Assembly: GCF_910592395.1 (NCBI RefSeq)
Contig: NC_088317.1
Location: forward strand, 17,406,039 to 17,470,038
Source: Lineus longissimus
Taxonomy: Eukaryota > Nemertea > Pilidiophora > Heteronemertea > Lineidae
Length of the DNA: 64,000 nt
Direction: 5' to 3'
The notes below the pieces were generated by a model, which was given only the letters and a program-made list of their open reading frames with translations, was not told where the DNA came from and did no database searches. A program made the position numbers and the translations under genes. Shown piece after piece: positions 27,504 through 39,219 of the stretch (its first letter is position 1; every line of letters starts with the position of its first letter).

Positions 27504-30500
27504 CTATAATACATTCGTATATTTCAGTCTATAATATGTCTTTGTCCCCAGAGAACTCCCATCGTTGTGTCTCCTCAATTCGCAGTTCGAACTCACGACT
27601 CTGTACGCCTCGCAGGCGTCATTCGCGGCACATCTGCGCGTGCAGTCCAGCAAACTGTATGTAGCTCCTGGGCCCTCAACCAGTCCCCCTAATTTGCTAT
27701 CTGTTAATTGTTCGAAAGTTCTCGCAGAGTCTGCAAATAAATCAAGAGGATCTCCGTGACCAGCAATAATAATATGTGGGCGTCCCGCGGTTTTAACATG
27801 TTCACTCGCCCTCTCAACTGATCGAGCCTCTTATCTGTAATGTATTTCCATGTGCATCTTTCTTACTGATATACTCCATATTGAACTTCCAGCGGTATTG
27901 CCTTCGTAGCCTCCACCCATATTGACGCGCGTTGTCTGGAAGCTTATGTCAATACATTGAGGGTCGAGATGGGTATCCGGCGCATGTCTGCTTCGGGAAT
28001 GTCTTTCTGGGAGGCGAGACTCTTTGAATGGGCGGGCTCGTTCGATAACTTACCATTTGTCTCTGCTGTAAACGATTTGACTCCTCTGTCCATTCTCAAT
28101 GAAGTGGAGGATGTCTTCATGTCCAACAGAATGTAGTCAACGGTGGCAGTCTTCACCTCCAACTGAGAAAGAAATGAGATAAGGTCAAGACACACAATTT
28201 TGTATTTGAAAGATTCTTGTCAAGACAAGTCTACAGACTGAAGAAACCAGTTAAAGGGGGATGGGGGTGGGGGTGGGGGTGGGGGTGGGGGGGGGGGGGG
28301 GGGGTGGGGGTCCCGTGAAACACTTATGACACGGGGAGCTTCTTATGTGCAACTACTGCATGAGAGCTTCTGAGTCGCCATCAATGGATGACCGTCGGAT
28401 TAGAGAAGGTATATATTGCATATGTTCATTAATACTATGATGTATTACCTTGATAAGATCAGCCCCGTCGGTACCATCCGTCCTGATAGTGAAAGACTTC
28501 ACCCGACCGATGGCACTGGCGCAAGTCAGTAATGTTGTAAGTACGCTGTGAATAAAGGTCAAGTTGATGAAAAAATAGACATTATATATTTTCAATAACA
28601 AAAAAGCCAATTTCTTGGTTTCGGAATTAAATGGGATGATCATACTTACAATCCTCCACTAGGAATCGGCCTGTTGTTCAGCAACCCCCATCCGCAGTCC
28701 GCGCGGCTTCCTTTCATCAAACCGTATACCTGGTTTGTTGTTCCCGTGTTGGGAGCTGCGTAAAATGTCAATATCACTGTCCATTGTTCACCTGAAGTTC
28801 GCAAAATCAAATTATTAGATTGTCAACTTGTCAACACGTGTAAACCACCAGACTTTCTATGACATTACGAGAACATCTGGCAAATTACAATAGCATCCCG
28901 CGAAGTTACTATTTATAGCTCACAAGGTCATTTGCATAAGATATTGATGGCGTTTTAGTCACGTGACAGTCGGACATCGACACTTATTTCTACGCATTTG
29001 AGCTTATTTCAAAGTCAATTATCTTTGACCCTGCATTGTTTTAAGCATGAATGATACCATAGAGTCAGAGAGAGAAATATTCAGAACAATTATGTAGTAT
29101 TTCCAACACTCGGACATGTGCCAGATTGAATCTAACTGCCCTAGTTAGAAAGCTTGAATCCATTACGAAACCGCATGTTTGTCCGACATTGCCTGTAATT
29201 CAGCGATGGGGAAATATAGGGCAGCAGCTGCAGTGACGTCATCTTCGCGGAATGCTATTCCCAGCATCCTGGGGTTCAGGACTTATCGAGCTTACGTAAT
29301 GTGTGCAAGGGGAGGACCATACGACTGACCCTAGTATATTCGAGGATGCATGTACAGGGGCAGAATCGGGTCATGAAGCCATTTACTTCTGTTCTCTTCT
29401 TTTCAAAGAGTCTGCCGCGAGAACGAAGGGGCACCCTGTAAAAAGTGGCGAATTACTCCACCCGGGTGAATAAATTGGTGCCCGCCAGAAACGCTCAGAT
29501 TTTACCGGAGGCACTCGGAGCGGGATGTTGGGTTGAACCTGACTGCTAAATCATTGTCCGGTATGGGAATAAAATTGGTTGTCATGACGATGTTGAGGTC
29601 CCGATAGCCATGCATCGATTAAACAACAAGTGCAACTATAGCACAACATTGCCAAACAATATTTAAATATTTAAAATGTACTCGTTCTGTGCAATTAATC
29701 TGCATGATGACGGAATCATTGTTGTTTCTGCCAATATCCATTAAAATAATCCAGTTGGATTAAAATGGCACAATAGGCACGCCAAACCTGTCAAACCATG
29801 AACTTTTCGTTGCACGTTATGCGAGATAAATTCAATGTTTGCGGTGTCTAAACATGTTCACCGAAGAGGGACTCAACCACTCTCTTGATTACATTAGAGA
29901 GAGTGGCCCGTAACTGGCCAATAGTGGTTACACACTATACTAGCCACCTTGCAGCGAGAGCTTATACACCATCAGACTTTTCCGTGATTTGGTTTATTCA
30001 GGCTAAACAGTGATTGCATGCTTTTATGTTACTCCGCAATCACGTTTTTGTGTGACTTCTAACAATCACACTTTTATGTGATATAAGCAATCAGGATAAT
30101 GTGTGATAATGGAACGATCACGTATTTTTCGTGTTGGCCCCGACTGCCGTTCGTAATTACTTGTGTGGGGAATAAAAGGCACCACCTTCACATGTATTTT
30201 GATCATGACACCTGAGGGTATGACGAATAAAAGGCGCCATGCTTTACATTCTGACACATGTGCATTGGTCAGTAATGGCGAATGAAAGGAACACTCGTTA
30301 CATTCTGACACATGTGGGTAAGAACAGTGAAAGACACGGGCCTGGATGGGAAATAAAATGAAAGACAACATTGTCACATTCCAACTGTGTGGGTACAATC
30401 GGAGTCAAACTTGAGGCAGGCAGCCGAATTCGTCATGGTCGCATGATCATGATTTGAATTCATGCTGTCGTCAAATGATGAATATTATTATGCGGTGGTT

Positions 30501-31023
30501 TCAGGATGAGGTGTCCTTAGAGTGTGTCAAGGTGTTTTGAATGCCTTTTTGGCGTGGGTGCCTCCGGAATGTGCTGTTCTCCCTCTGAAAGGTCGTGTAT
30601 GGATGTTTCCCGGCTCGACGCCAACAAAAAAATCATATCAAGTTGCTATAAATATTCATCCACTTCTCACCAGGCCCTGGTTGTTCATAACAACTTTAGT
30701 CACAAACATAGTATTATCTCCGCCAGCGTTAGAGACAACACTTGTTTTGAACGACCGGACATTAGCAAGCGGAAGAATGAACTTCTTGACCCGTATTTCA
30801 TATTTTGCTAATCGCTCAACTTACATATTTTGATACAACGGTCTCTCAGGCGAAAAAGCGAAGGGAAAGTTATAAAAAACGAAATTACAAAATCATACAA
30901 AAAGTCAAATTAAAAGTTATGATCTGATTGACTTCTGACTGAATCTCTCTTACCTTTGATCCTATCCACCACAAGGCACAAAACAAGTATGGTTATTCCG
31001 AGACAGAACATTTTTCGCGCCAT
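27504..31023 (-). CDS. Small secreted protein with Cys-rich (PAN/apple-like) C-terminus
   Basis: Five exons on the minus strand: 31023-30954, 28791-28650, 28545-28449, 28162-28054 and 27730-27504. Joins are phase 1, 2, 0 and 1, giving 214 residues from ATG to stop. Residues 1 to about 20 are a signal peptide (MFCLGITILVLCLVV core). Exons 2-4 encode a mixed alpha/beta region starting EQWTVILTFYAAPNTG, with GLMKGSRADCGWGLL, FTIRTDGTDGADLIKLEV and VDYILLDM. The strand pattern and the TDG-TDG motif recall PLAT or lectin-like ligand-binding domains, but I cannot assign one. Exon 5 has C-x3-C-x4-C spacing (LLDCTRRCAANDACEAY) followed by SSNCELR, typical of PAN/apple modules, although the usual closing cysteine is not obvious. 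Probably extracellular. I do not recognise an orthologue. The clean splice frame and signal peptide make a real gene likely. Confidence 0.75.
27883..27942 (+). repeat. Dispersed ~60-bp repeat, copy 1
   Basis: Shares gaacttccagcggta, ttgcct-cgtagc and acgcgcgttgtctgga with a second copy at about 31440-31505 in the same orientation. It lies in intron 4 of the secreted-protein gene. The family is unknown. Confidence 0.7.
28256..28311 (+). repeat. G-rich (GGGGGT)n microsatellite
   Basis: Runs of G interrupted by single T or A, lying in an intron of the secreted-protein gene. The G-runs could form G-quadruplexes on the plus strand. The exact length is unreliable. Confidence 0.9.
30011..30134. repeat. 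Array of short palindromes, period about 26
   Basis: Four 18-base elements begin ATCA and mostly end TGAT or close to it, at 30039-30056, 30065-30082, 30090-30107 and 30117-30134. A weaker one lies near 30011. Examples are atcacacttttatgtgat and atcaggataatgtgtgat. Each could form a small hairpin. They lie in intron 1 of the secreted-protein gene. Confidence 0.55.
30160..30390. repeat. Diverged tandem repeat, period about 56
   Basis: At least three units share gaataaaaggc (or gaatgaaagg) and cattctgacacatgtg. It directly follows the palindrome array in the same intron. Confidence 0.6.
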
Positions 31024-31594
31024 TATCCCCTATTTTTCAATCATGATAACGATCGGACCTCGCTCTTCATGTCGCCTGCTCTACCAACCACAGTCTCGCT
31101 TATTGTCCAAAGCGACATGCTATTCAACCACAGTCTCTCTGTCAGCATTTAGCTTTCATGTTGTGACGACACTTATCATTATACATTGCAATTGCGTTGA
31201 AATTGATAGAATTGACAAAGATAATGCAGTCATCAATTATACGCTTAGACTATATACTAACTAGGGGAGAGTGCTATGATTTCTAAAACTCTCAATATAT
31301 TTACGAGCAAGCAAGTTTACAATGTGTGGTTTTTTTCATAAGCTTCAATTGATAACTAACTTTCACATTCAGATATTTCAGTCGCATCTCTGGCCCAAAA
31401 ACGGGACAAAATGTCTTAGGATCAGTGGTTCCAACACACTGAACTTCCAGCGGTAAGGCCTATTGCCTCCGTAGCATCCGCCCATACTTCACGCGCGTTG
31501 TCTGGATCAGGAAGCTGATTATTCGATTCAAAATTTCGCGCCAAAATTTTGAGGCTGACACGTGACAATTCCAATAGGTGGCGCTTGCTTCAAA
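31024..31594. promoter_or_regulatory. Shared promoter region of COG6 and the secreted-protein gene
   Basis: The start codons of the two divergent genes are 571 bases apart. The interval includes copy 2 of the dispersed ~60-bp repeat at about 31440-31505, within about 150 bases of the COG6 start. No core promoter element was clear. Confidence 0.45.
31440..31505 (+). repeat. Dispersed ~60-bp repeat, copy 2
   Basis: Matches the copy at about 27883-27942, including acgcgcgttgtctgga. Same orientation. Confidence 0.7.
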
Positions 31595-34500
31595 ATGGCG
31601 GACAAAATTGCTAATGACAGTTCTGCTGGACAGAATTCTCAACAAAACAACCCTTTATCGAAAAAATTGAACAAAATTTTGGAGTCTAGATTAGACAATG
31701 ATAAGGCTAGTTTGTGCATACAAAATTTTACGACTATCAGTTTGGTAGTTTTTATGTACAGGCGAAAGAAGTGTGTCCCTGTGACTATCGTCAGTGTGTT
31801 CGCTACAGTTAGCTGGCCCTACATACCATAGCATGATGAGTACATGTGTACGTGTGTCCGCTGACTCGAGATTGAGAGTCTGGTGTCGCTGTCATGACAC
31901 GAGTCGAGTGTGCTGTGTTGATGTGTGTATCTTCAGTTTAAGCACAGGAAGTTGTACCGTGGAACGCTCGGCCTAACACAAGTGAGGTCTGACTCTGCCC
32001 TGTCGATAGACCACTCTTCTTCGTTTTGCTGCCATCAAGTAAATATGGATGACCAATAATTCTTCTACATATTTTCAGGATATGCTTGAAGCTCTCAAGG
32101 CGTTATCAGCCTTCTTCAATGAGAACAGTCTGCGTAGTCGGCGGAATCTCCGGGGGGACATAGAGAGGAGGAGTCTTAGTATCAATGAAGACTTCGTGGA
32201 GGCCTTCAAGGAGGTGAAAGTGGTAAGAACAACTTGGCTGCTCTCCTCAGGCTCCAGTATCACAACATGGGCACAGCTAGTGGAGGTGGGGGGGGGGCAA
32301 ATGCCCCAGAGGTCACCAAAAAATCACCACCACCAGCCCATTGCACAATCCTAAGTGCTACTATCAGAAAGTACTCATAATATACTCCCGAACTTTCCAA
32401 GAAACCATGATTTCAATATATTTCTTGTAATGTTTGGCACATTTACAATGGAGGACACCGAGATTCAACTATTGACGGTATTGAAATACCCAACTTCAAT
32501 TTCTGTTGTGTTTTCTAGTAATTTGATTTGCACCAGAATGCTTTCATTTTCAGCAACTAGATGGCATCTATGAGGATGTGAATGCGATGAATGACTGCTG
32601 TCAGGATATGACAAACAGACTAAAGGTAACTATCTAGAAATGCTAGAATAAGTTTTTTTGATTCCACCACAGGTCACATAATATTGATAATGATAATGGA
32701 AGCTTTTATATTATGCTTCTTCCTGACAAAGACTTCTGTCTCTAGTGCTTCACAACTTCTCTCACTATTACGGGTCTCGATGATGACCCTTAAGATTGAA
32801 AGGAAAACTCTGCTCGTTATTTCAAACTTTTTATAATCTTCTCTTGCCCACTTCTTCAGGCTGCCAAAGAACAGACACATGATCTGATCAACCAGACAAC
32901 AAAGCTACAAGCTGAGAGTCAGACCTTACAAATGAGGGCCCAAGTTGCCGACGCATTCCTTGAAAAGTTCCAGTTGACACAAGCGGAGATTAAACTCCTG
33001 AGAGGAACTAGAGACGGAACGCTGCATCAAGAATTCTTCGCTGCGCTTGCACGTGTCAAGCAGATTCACAACGATTGTAAAGTGTTGTTGCGGACTAATC
33101 AGCAAACAGCTGGGTAAGGCTGTGGGAAATCTGAAGTGAAGATGATATGTTGGTCTATTTTATTCATATTCTGGCCATTCCAGTTGAAGATGTGCGTCAG
33201 CCCTCAGTTTGCTTGCAATAACATTTTTATCCTTTTATGTGTTGGGTAAACAGTACACATATTTACTGCCCTGAACTGGCCAAATCAACTACAGTAGTCT
33301 ATCAGGCATTTACTAAACATATTTGCACATATCACAAGTGTTTAATGCATGAAGTCTTTGATATTGTATTTGATATTTTTGATTTTCAGGTTAGAAATAA
33401 TGGAATCCATGGCTTTGCACCAGGAATCGGCCTATGAAAGGCTCTACAGATGGACTCAGAGTAAGTCTGTTTTTCTTTGGCTTGGTGTGTTTGAGTCTGT
33501 TTTGGCCTTGCAGGCAGACATCGATTTCTTGTAATTTGACTAATTTTAGGGGCATGTGTTGATAAATAAAGGAGTTTACAGTATGTATTACTTTGTATTT
33601 ACTGATAGTATGGTGACCAGTCTCCAAAAAGTTGATCTATTTTCTCTTACAGATGAGTGCCGTACTTTGAGTGGAGATTCTCCAGATGTGAACGCATTAC
33701 TGTGCCAAGCCATGGAGGGTCTCCAGGACCGGCCTGTTTTGTTCAGGTAAGAGTCAATCATTGGTCAAGGAAATCAAAATGTCACCTTTCAGAGTGTGCA
33801 CATCAAAACTTTGGTCCAATTTTGAGCGCCATTTTGTCTTTTTGCAGATATTCGCTGGATGAATTTGGCACCGCTCGCCGCACAGCCATAGTTCGAGGCT
33901 TCATTGATGCATTGACACGCGGGGGACCTGGCGGCACTCCGAGACCTATCGAACTTCATTCCCATGATCCTCTGCGATATATCGGCGACATGTTGGCATG
34001 GTTACATCAAGCTACGGCATCGGAGAAAGAGCACCTGCAGACGTTGTTGAAGAGTTGCGGTAATTCTAATAAACATGGTGGGTGTTCATTGAGTTTTATA
34101 GGAAACACATCAGGTTGTTACACTTCTTACAGGGAACATGCTAACAGGCACCGCTCCATCTGCAGTTCTCCATCTGCAGTTCTCCATCTGCAGTTCTCCA
34201 TCTGCATTTCTCCATCTGCAGTTCTCCATCTGCATTTCTCCATCTGCAGTTCTCCATCTGCAGTTCTCCATCTGCAGTTCTCCATCTGCTGTTCTCCATC
34301 TGCTGTTCTCCATCTGTAGTTCTCCATCTGCAGTTCTCCATCTGCAGTTCTCCATCTGCAGTTCTCCATCTGCAGTTCTCCATCTGCAGTTCTCCATCTG
34401 CAGTTCTCCATCTGCAGTTCTCCATCTGCAGTTCTCCATCTGCAGTTCTCCATCTGCAGTTCTCCATCTGCAGTTCTCCATCTGCAGTTCTCCATCTGCA

Positions 34501-36913
34501 GTTCTCCATCTGCAGTTCTCCATCTGCTGTTCTCCATCTGTAGTTCTCCATCTGCAGTTCTCCATCTGCAGTTCTCCATCTGCAGTTCACCATCTACAGG
34601 TCTCCATCTGCAGTTCTCCATCTGCAGTTCACCATCTACAGGTCTCCATCTGCAGTTCTCCATCTGCAGTTCTCCATCTGCAGTTCTCCATCTGCAGTTC
34701 TCCATCTGCAGTTCTCCATCTGCAGTTCTCCATCTGCAGTTCTCCATCTGCAACTCTCCATCTGCAGTTCTCAATCTGCAGTTCTCCATCTGCAGTTCTC
34801 CATCATCAGGACATCGACATTGTGATGATTCATGCCACAGCTTATGGAAAGAACGTTGGGTTTGTTCTGCTTCCACTGAACACTCAGTAGAACAGAACAT
34901 GATTGTTTGTTTATTTCATGTCAAAATACTTTTCTGTTTTAGATGTGCCTGACCTGATCCACGATGTTCTCGGCCACATCACTGAAGGCGTCTGCCGTCC
35001 TTTCAAAGTTCGAGTTGAACAAGTCCTCGTCGCTGAATCTGATGCTGTTATTTTGTACAAGTTGACAAATCTTTTGAAGTTTTATGACCAGACAATAGGG
35101 TGAGTACTGTCAGATGAATAACGACCGCTATATATGGTGACATTTTTGCAAATGAATTGTCTAATGCAAACCTGGGTAAAGGGAAGCAATGTAGGGTTAA
35201 GTGTCTTGCTCAAGGACGCAGAGATGAAGCAGCGTTGAGCCTTCCGAGAGTTCCAACCCACAACCTCCTGATTGTAAGGCCAGGGCTTTAACCCCTATGC
35301 CACTGCTCTCCCTTGCCATGCCTGGGACACAAGTTTTTTCTCTTAGTACCCGCGACACATTGAATTTGCCACACATTCTTTGCATTCAACAACTTTGAAA
35401 ACCATTGCATATTCCTCTTTTCGTTTTTTCAGTCAAATCCTTTCAAAGGAAGCCTCCCTTATAGCAACAATTCAAGAAATGGAAACGCTCAGCTTAAAAA
35501 TGTTCTTCAATAGCCTAAACTGTCATGCGAGTAAAATTGCTGACAAGATTGAACTGCCACCAGCTGACCTGAGTTCTCCACCGTCGCTCACACAGACGCT
35601 ACAACTGATGCAGGATGTTTTGGCTTCCCATGATGCTTCAGTAGTCCCACTGGACGCCAGACGACAGGACTTTCAACAGGTAAGTTCGATGAGTTGATCA
35701 AGAAGAGACTATGAAGTCTTGTTGGACATAATGTTACAAAGAGAAATAAATGAACACAGTCGCTATGGCCATGTACATGTAGATGATCGATTGCATTTAC
35801 CTGTTGCACCATAATTCATAAAAGACTGTAAAATAGCTTCTGACTATTGCAATTTCAGATAGTGTCCTGTATCATAGACCCCCTACTCCAGATGTGTTCT
35901 GTCTCGGCCAGTAGACTCAATACCGTTGACATGGCCACATATATGATCAACTGCATATACCTGATGCAGACAACATTAGCATTGTATGAATTTACAGATC
36001 AGAGGCTGGAAATGCTTCAGGCACAAGTAAGTCTGTCAAAGCCAAGTTTTCATTTCTTCTTCAGGTTCCTAGACCTGTTTCACAAAGCTCACTCACGCAC
36101 CCACAACTGAGCGATTTTTGTCCAGTGACCTGTAATCATGAATGGTTTACAGTGGTCATCGCTGGGCACATAAGAACTTATCCTATAATGTTTAATCCTG
36201 TGTTTTATTCAGACTGATGCACATATTGATACCCTAGTCAGTGAGCAGGCATCATTCGTCCTGACCCGAGCAGGACTTGCTCAGATCTATTCAGTCGTCC
36301 AGCAACATCAACCAAAACAAGGCCCGCTGTCGTCTATCCAAGGCATGGATGGAATCACCATTAAATCAGCTATGGTGAGTATCCAAAACGTCTCAAGTAT
36401 TCGCTCCTGTGGACTCCAATCTCCTTTCCAAGCAGTATTGCCCTGATATCTCTGCCAACTGTCAGGTGATACAGCCAGATTGAACAGATCAATTGGGTAA
36501 CTGTGCCAGCAAATGACGTTGCATTTCTGACTCTGCTACATTTGGAAGCCATTTCACAATGCAACAATTCCCCTGACATCAGGGGCAATGATGCAAAAAA
36601 GTGTTTTAGAATACAAAAGGTTCATAAAATGTGCAAGAGATCCTACTCCAAAGTGCTAGAAGTTGTTTCTTTTGTTCATTTTCAGAACCGGTTCGACAGC
36701 TACCTTGGCAGCCCAGATAGTCTCGTTATGCCCCAGTGCGGCCTTCTCCTGAGTACAGCCCTCAGGGAAAATGTCCGCAAGGCGTCAACAGATCTGCTGG
36801 TGTCTGCGTACAAACAGATGCACGAGGCGGTGACCGGTGCAGTCAACGATTATCGGGATCCAGAGAGTATTGTGCAAAGGACACCTGAACAAGTGGCAGA
36901 ACTTTTGGCATAG
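31595..36913 (+). CDS. COG6: Conserved oligomeric Golgi complex subunit 6
   Basis: Twelve exons: 31595-31705, 32079-32222, 32554-32625, 32860-33113, 33390-33460, 33653-33746, 33848-34059, 34943-35099, 35433-35679, 35859-36026, 36213-36374 and 36686-36913. All joins keep frame, giving 639 residues (human about 657). COG6 belongs to lobe B of the COG complex, which tethers vesicles for retrograde traffic within the Golgi. Landmarks include [76 protein letters not shown], a [20 protein letters not shown] block and [17 protein letters not shown]. The N-terminal third is predicted coiled coil. Intron 1 seems to start with GC (GATAAG|GCTAGT), because no nearby GT keeps the conserved LDNDK-(D/E)MLEAL join. 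Intron 7 holds a large minisatellite and intron 8 a SINE-like element. Confidence 0.97.
34152..34804 (+). repeat. 14-bp minisatellite in COG6 intron 7
   Basis: About 46 copies of ctccatctgcagtt with scattered variants (gctgtt, gtagtt, tacagg, catttc). The unit length is not a multiple of three and few variants create stops, so long open frames appear on both strands (for example 34127-34900 minus). They are not genes. Each unit is a short pyrimidine-rich stretch ending in CAG. The array ends about 140 bases before the real exon 8 acceptor. Confidence 0.97.
35165..35315 (-). mobile_element. tRNA-derived SINE-like element in COG6 intron 8
   Basis: On the minus strand an A-box-like tggcatagggg (35302-35292) precedes a B-box-like ggttggaactc (35258-35248). 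Beyond lies the conserved-looking tail gtccttgagcaagacact. The layout fits a tRNA-headed SINE. A similar tail fragment (cttgctcaaggacac) occurs near 42838. Confidence 0.6.
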
Positions 36914-39219
36914 GGATTACTGTAAACTGTGCCACTGTGCTTTGAAATAGCCTGGTCGTGGCCAAGTGTGCCTCAGTGCAGAACATTTTCATTAGAGGTG
37001 GGTTATGGCATTAATACCACAAGCACCAGAAACTGAACACCGAGGCCTTTCACTGAGAGAAGTAATGTCACTGATATCGGCAGTAGTCGTGTAAAGATAA
37101 ATGTCTACTCCTTCACATTGCTTCCACTTGGTGCAGTTTCTACAACATATTTTTATTTATTCTGTACATAATGATGTATAATTATATCAATCAAAGAAGG
37201 CTGAATTAAAGTTCTTATTTTTTGCCAATGACAAAGGGTATACTGTATGCTTGAGTGTGAGTGATGCCGTACGGCCAAGCGGAGCCAAACTCTCACTGGA
37301 CCCTAGGTGACATGTCGCTTGTCATGTGTGAATAAATGCGAGGATGGTTCCAGCTACATGGGGTAGAGGATGTCACTTTATGGACAATGGATAGGCCAGA
37401 AATCAACTTTGGCAGTAGGAGGATGGACCACTGCTGTTAAGTGTGTCGGGATTTAACCAAAGATGCTTGTCGGCCCCCAGGACATGGTTTATTTAGAATT
37501 GGCACTTCGTTACCGCTTTTGCAGTTCAGTGTGTTGGTCCTCGCTGCAGCTGATGTAGTGCTTTCGATTATGATGTCATAAGCGGTCAATCGTAGCCAAC
37601 TTAATCGTCGCTAAAATGATTGGTGGTGAAACTGAAGTGGCCAGTGAAAGCTGTTAGTAACTCACAATGGCTATATTGGCTCAATTTGCAAAACCAAAAT
37701 AAAAAAGGAAGTCTTATGAGATATGTCTCCAGATTTTATTGGTTCATTGATTCATTAATAGATGGCGAAGCATGGGATCACCTACTTGGAAGGTAAGAAA
37801 GTTTACCAGGAAATAGCTGTCAGCCAAACTGTCTGATCACAATTTGGCACTCACAATTTTGTTGCATTGTTTGATAATTTTTTGAATATTCCGTGTCAAT
37901 GGGTAATTTATCGTCTCGGCGAAGACTCCCGGAAGAATCAGTATTTTTTCAAGGAACTTTTCACTTTTTGGTCCTGAAAGGGAGGGGCAGGGGGCAGTAG
38001 GCTCTTGGGGGGGGGGGGCAGAACACAACTTTTCTTCTCCAAAAGACCGAAGTCTGTCTGAAAAACATGTTTTTCAGAGATGTCGGGGGGGGGGGGGGCA
38101 GTTGTCAGTCATTCAGAAATCAATTGTCATTCAACACAGTCCTCAAAGAAAGAGACATGGACGAGTTTCAATACATCTAAAATGTCCCTTGAAAAGAATA
38201 CAGCATTATTCCTCCAGGCCTTGACCAGCTGTCACGTTGGCCGACTGCAAAATCAATTACTTGCAGATGTTGCACACATCGGCTAAATCTTTCAGTCAAG
38301 TATATGACATCGATTGAAGAACACCAGAAATAAGACTGGTTGTGTGTCTGTGTTGGTATGCAGAATATTTCTTTGGGTGTTTGTGTTTTGGCCGGTGTCA
38401 TCTCTGGAATAACTATTTAAATCCCTTGTTCAATTAGGATTATGCAGGCTCAGTGACGGCAGTGACGGACAACACTTTCGAAGCATTCAGAGAAATATTT
38501 GATTTATAGCTTTTTGTGCCTTTCTCTGTAATATAATAGTCCAAAACAATAGGTCGCTACAAAACCAGTTGATTATAAGATGAACACCCATGTAGGCCCT
38601 TCCAAAACATTAACTTTGACTAGAATTAGGCCTATTCTATCTCTGCATGTAACTGTCTGCATGGCATGATAATCAACCCTGCTTCAACCTGTCTTGAGTG
38701 ATAAATTCACCAGTAGTGTAATCTTAAGCTGTTTAGACTGGTTTGTCACGAAGAGGGCAATGGTGCAAATATTTGCATAATATTCCAAGTCCATTGTGCA
38801 TAACAAACAATTTTATCAATATTTGTTCTAATTCAATGTTCAATTTCATTGCAGTGTGTACATTGTAAATTGACACCTTCATAACCTAAAAGCAGGCAGT
38901 AGCTGTGGACAAGCATAACAGTATGGTATAGTGGGAACAGAACAAAGGAGACAACACAGTCCTATAGCTAGCAGACAACACGGTATAGCTAGCAGACAAC
39001 ACGGTATAGCTAGCAGACAACACGGTATAGCTAGCAGACAACACGGTATAGCTAGCAGACAACACAGTATAGCTAGCAGACAACACAGTATAGCTAGCAG
39101 ACAACACGGTATAGCAGACAATTAGACAATACAGCATAGCTGACAATACAGTATAACAGGCAACACAACATAGCAGACGTCTCCCCATAACCAAACAGAG
39201 AAGAGCAGACGACACAGCC
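36914..39219. other. COG6 3' region and interval before the esterase gene
   Basis: Possible COG6 poly(A) signals are ATTAAA near 37205 and AATAAA near 37330 and 37698. Poly(G) tracts lie at about 38007-38018 and 38085-38098. No open frame here has a recognised domain. The right end holds the 21-bp array described separately. Confidence 0.5.
38951..39178 (+). repeat. 21-bp tandem array just before the esterase start
   Basis: About eight copies of ggtatagctagcagacaacac, followed by degenerate copies up to about 39178. Each contains the palindrome GCTAGC. The array ends about 40 bases before the ATG of the AADAC-like gene, so it lies in its promoter or 5'UTR. The seven-residue periodic open frames over it are not genes. 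Confidence 0.93.

Noticed and set aside
30011-30134. CRISPR-like spacing of short repeats
   Set aside because: The genome is an animal's, the repeats are degenerate 18-mers and the spacers are too short.
34127-34900. Long open frames of 150-257 codons on both strands
   Set aside because: They are read through the 14-bp minisatellite, whose period is not a multiple of three and which lacks stops. The peptides are purely periodic.
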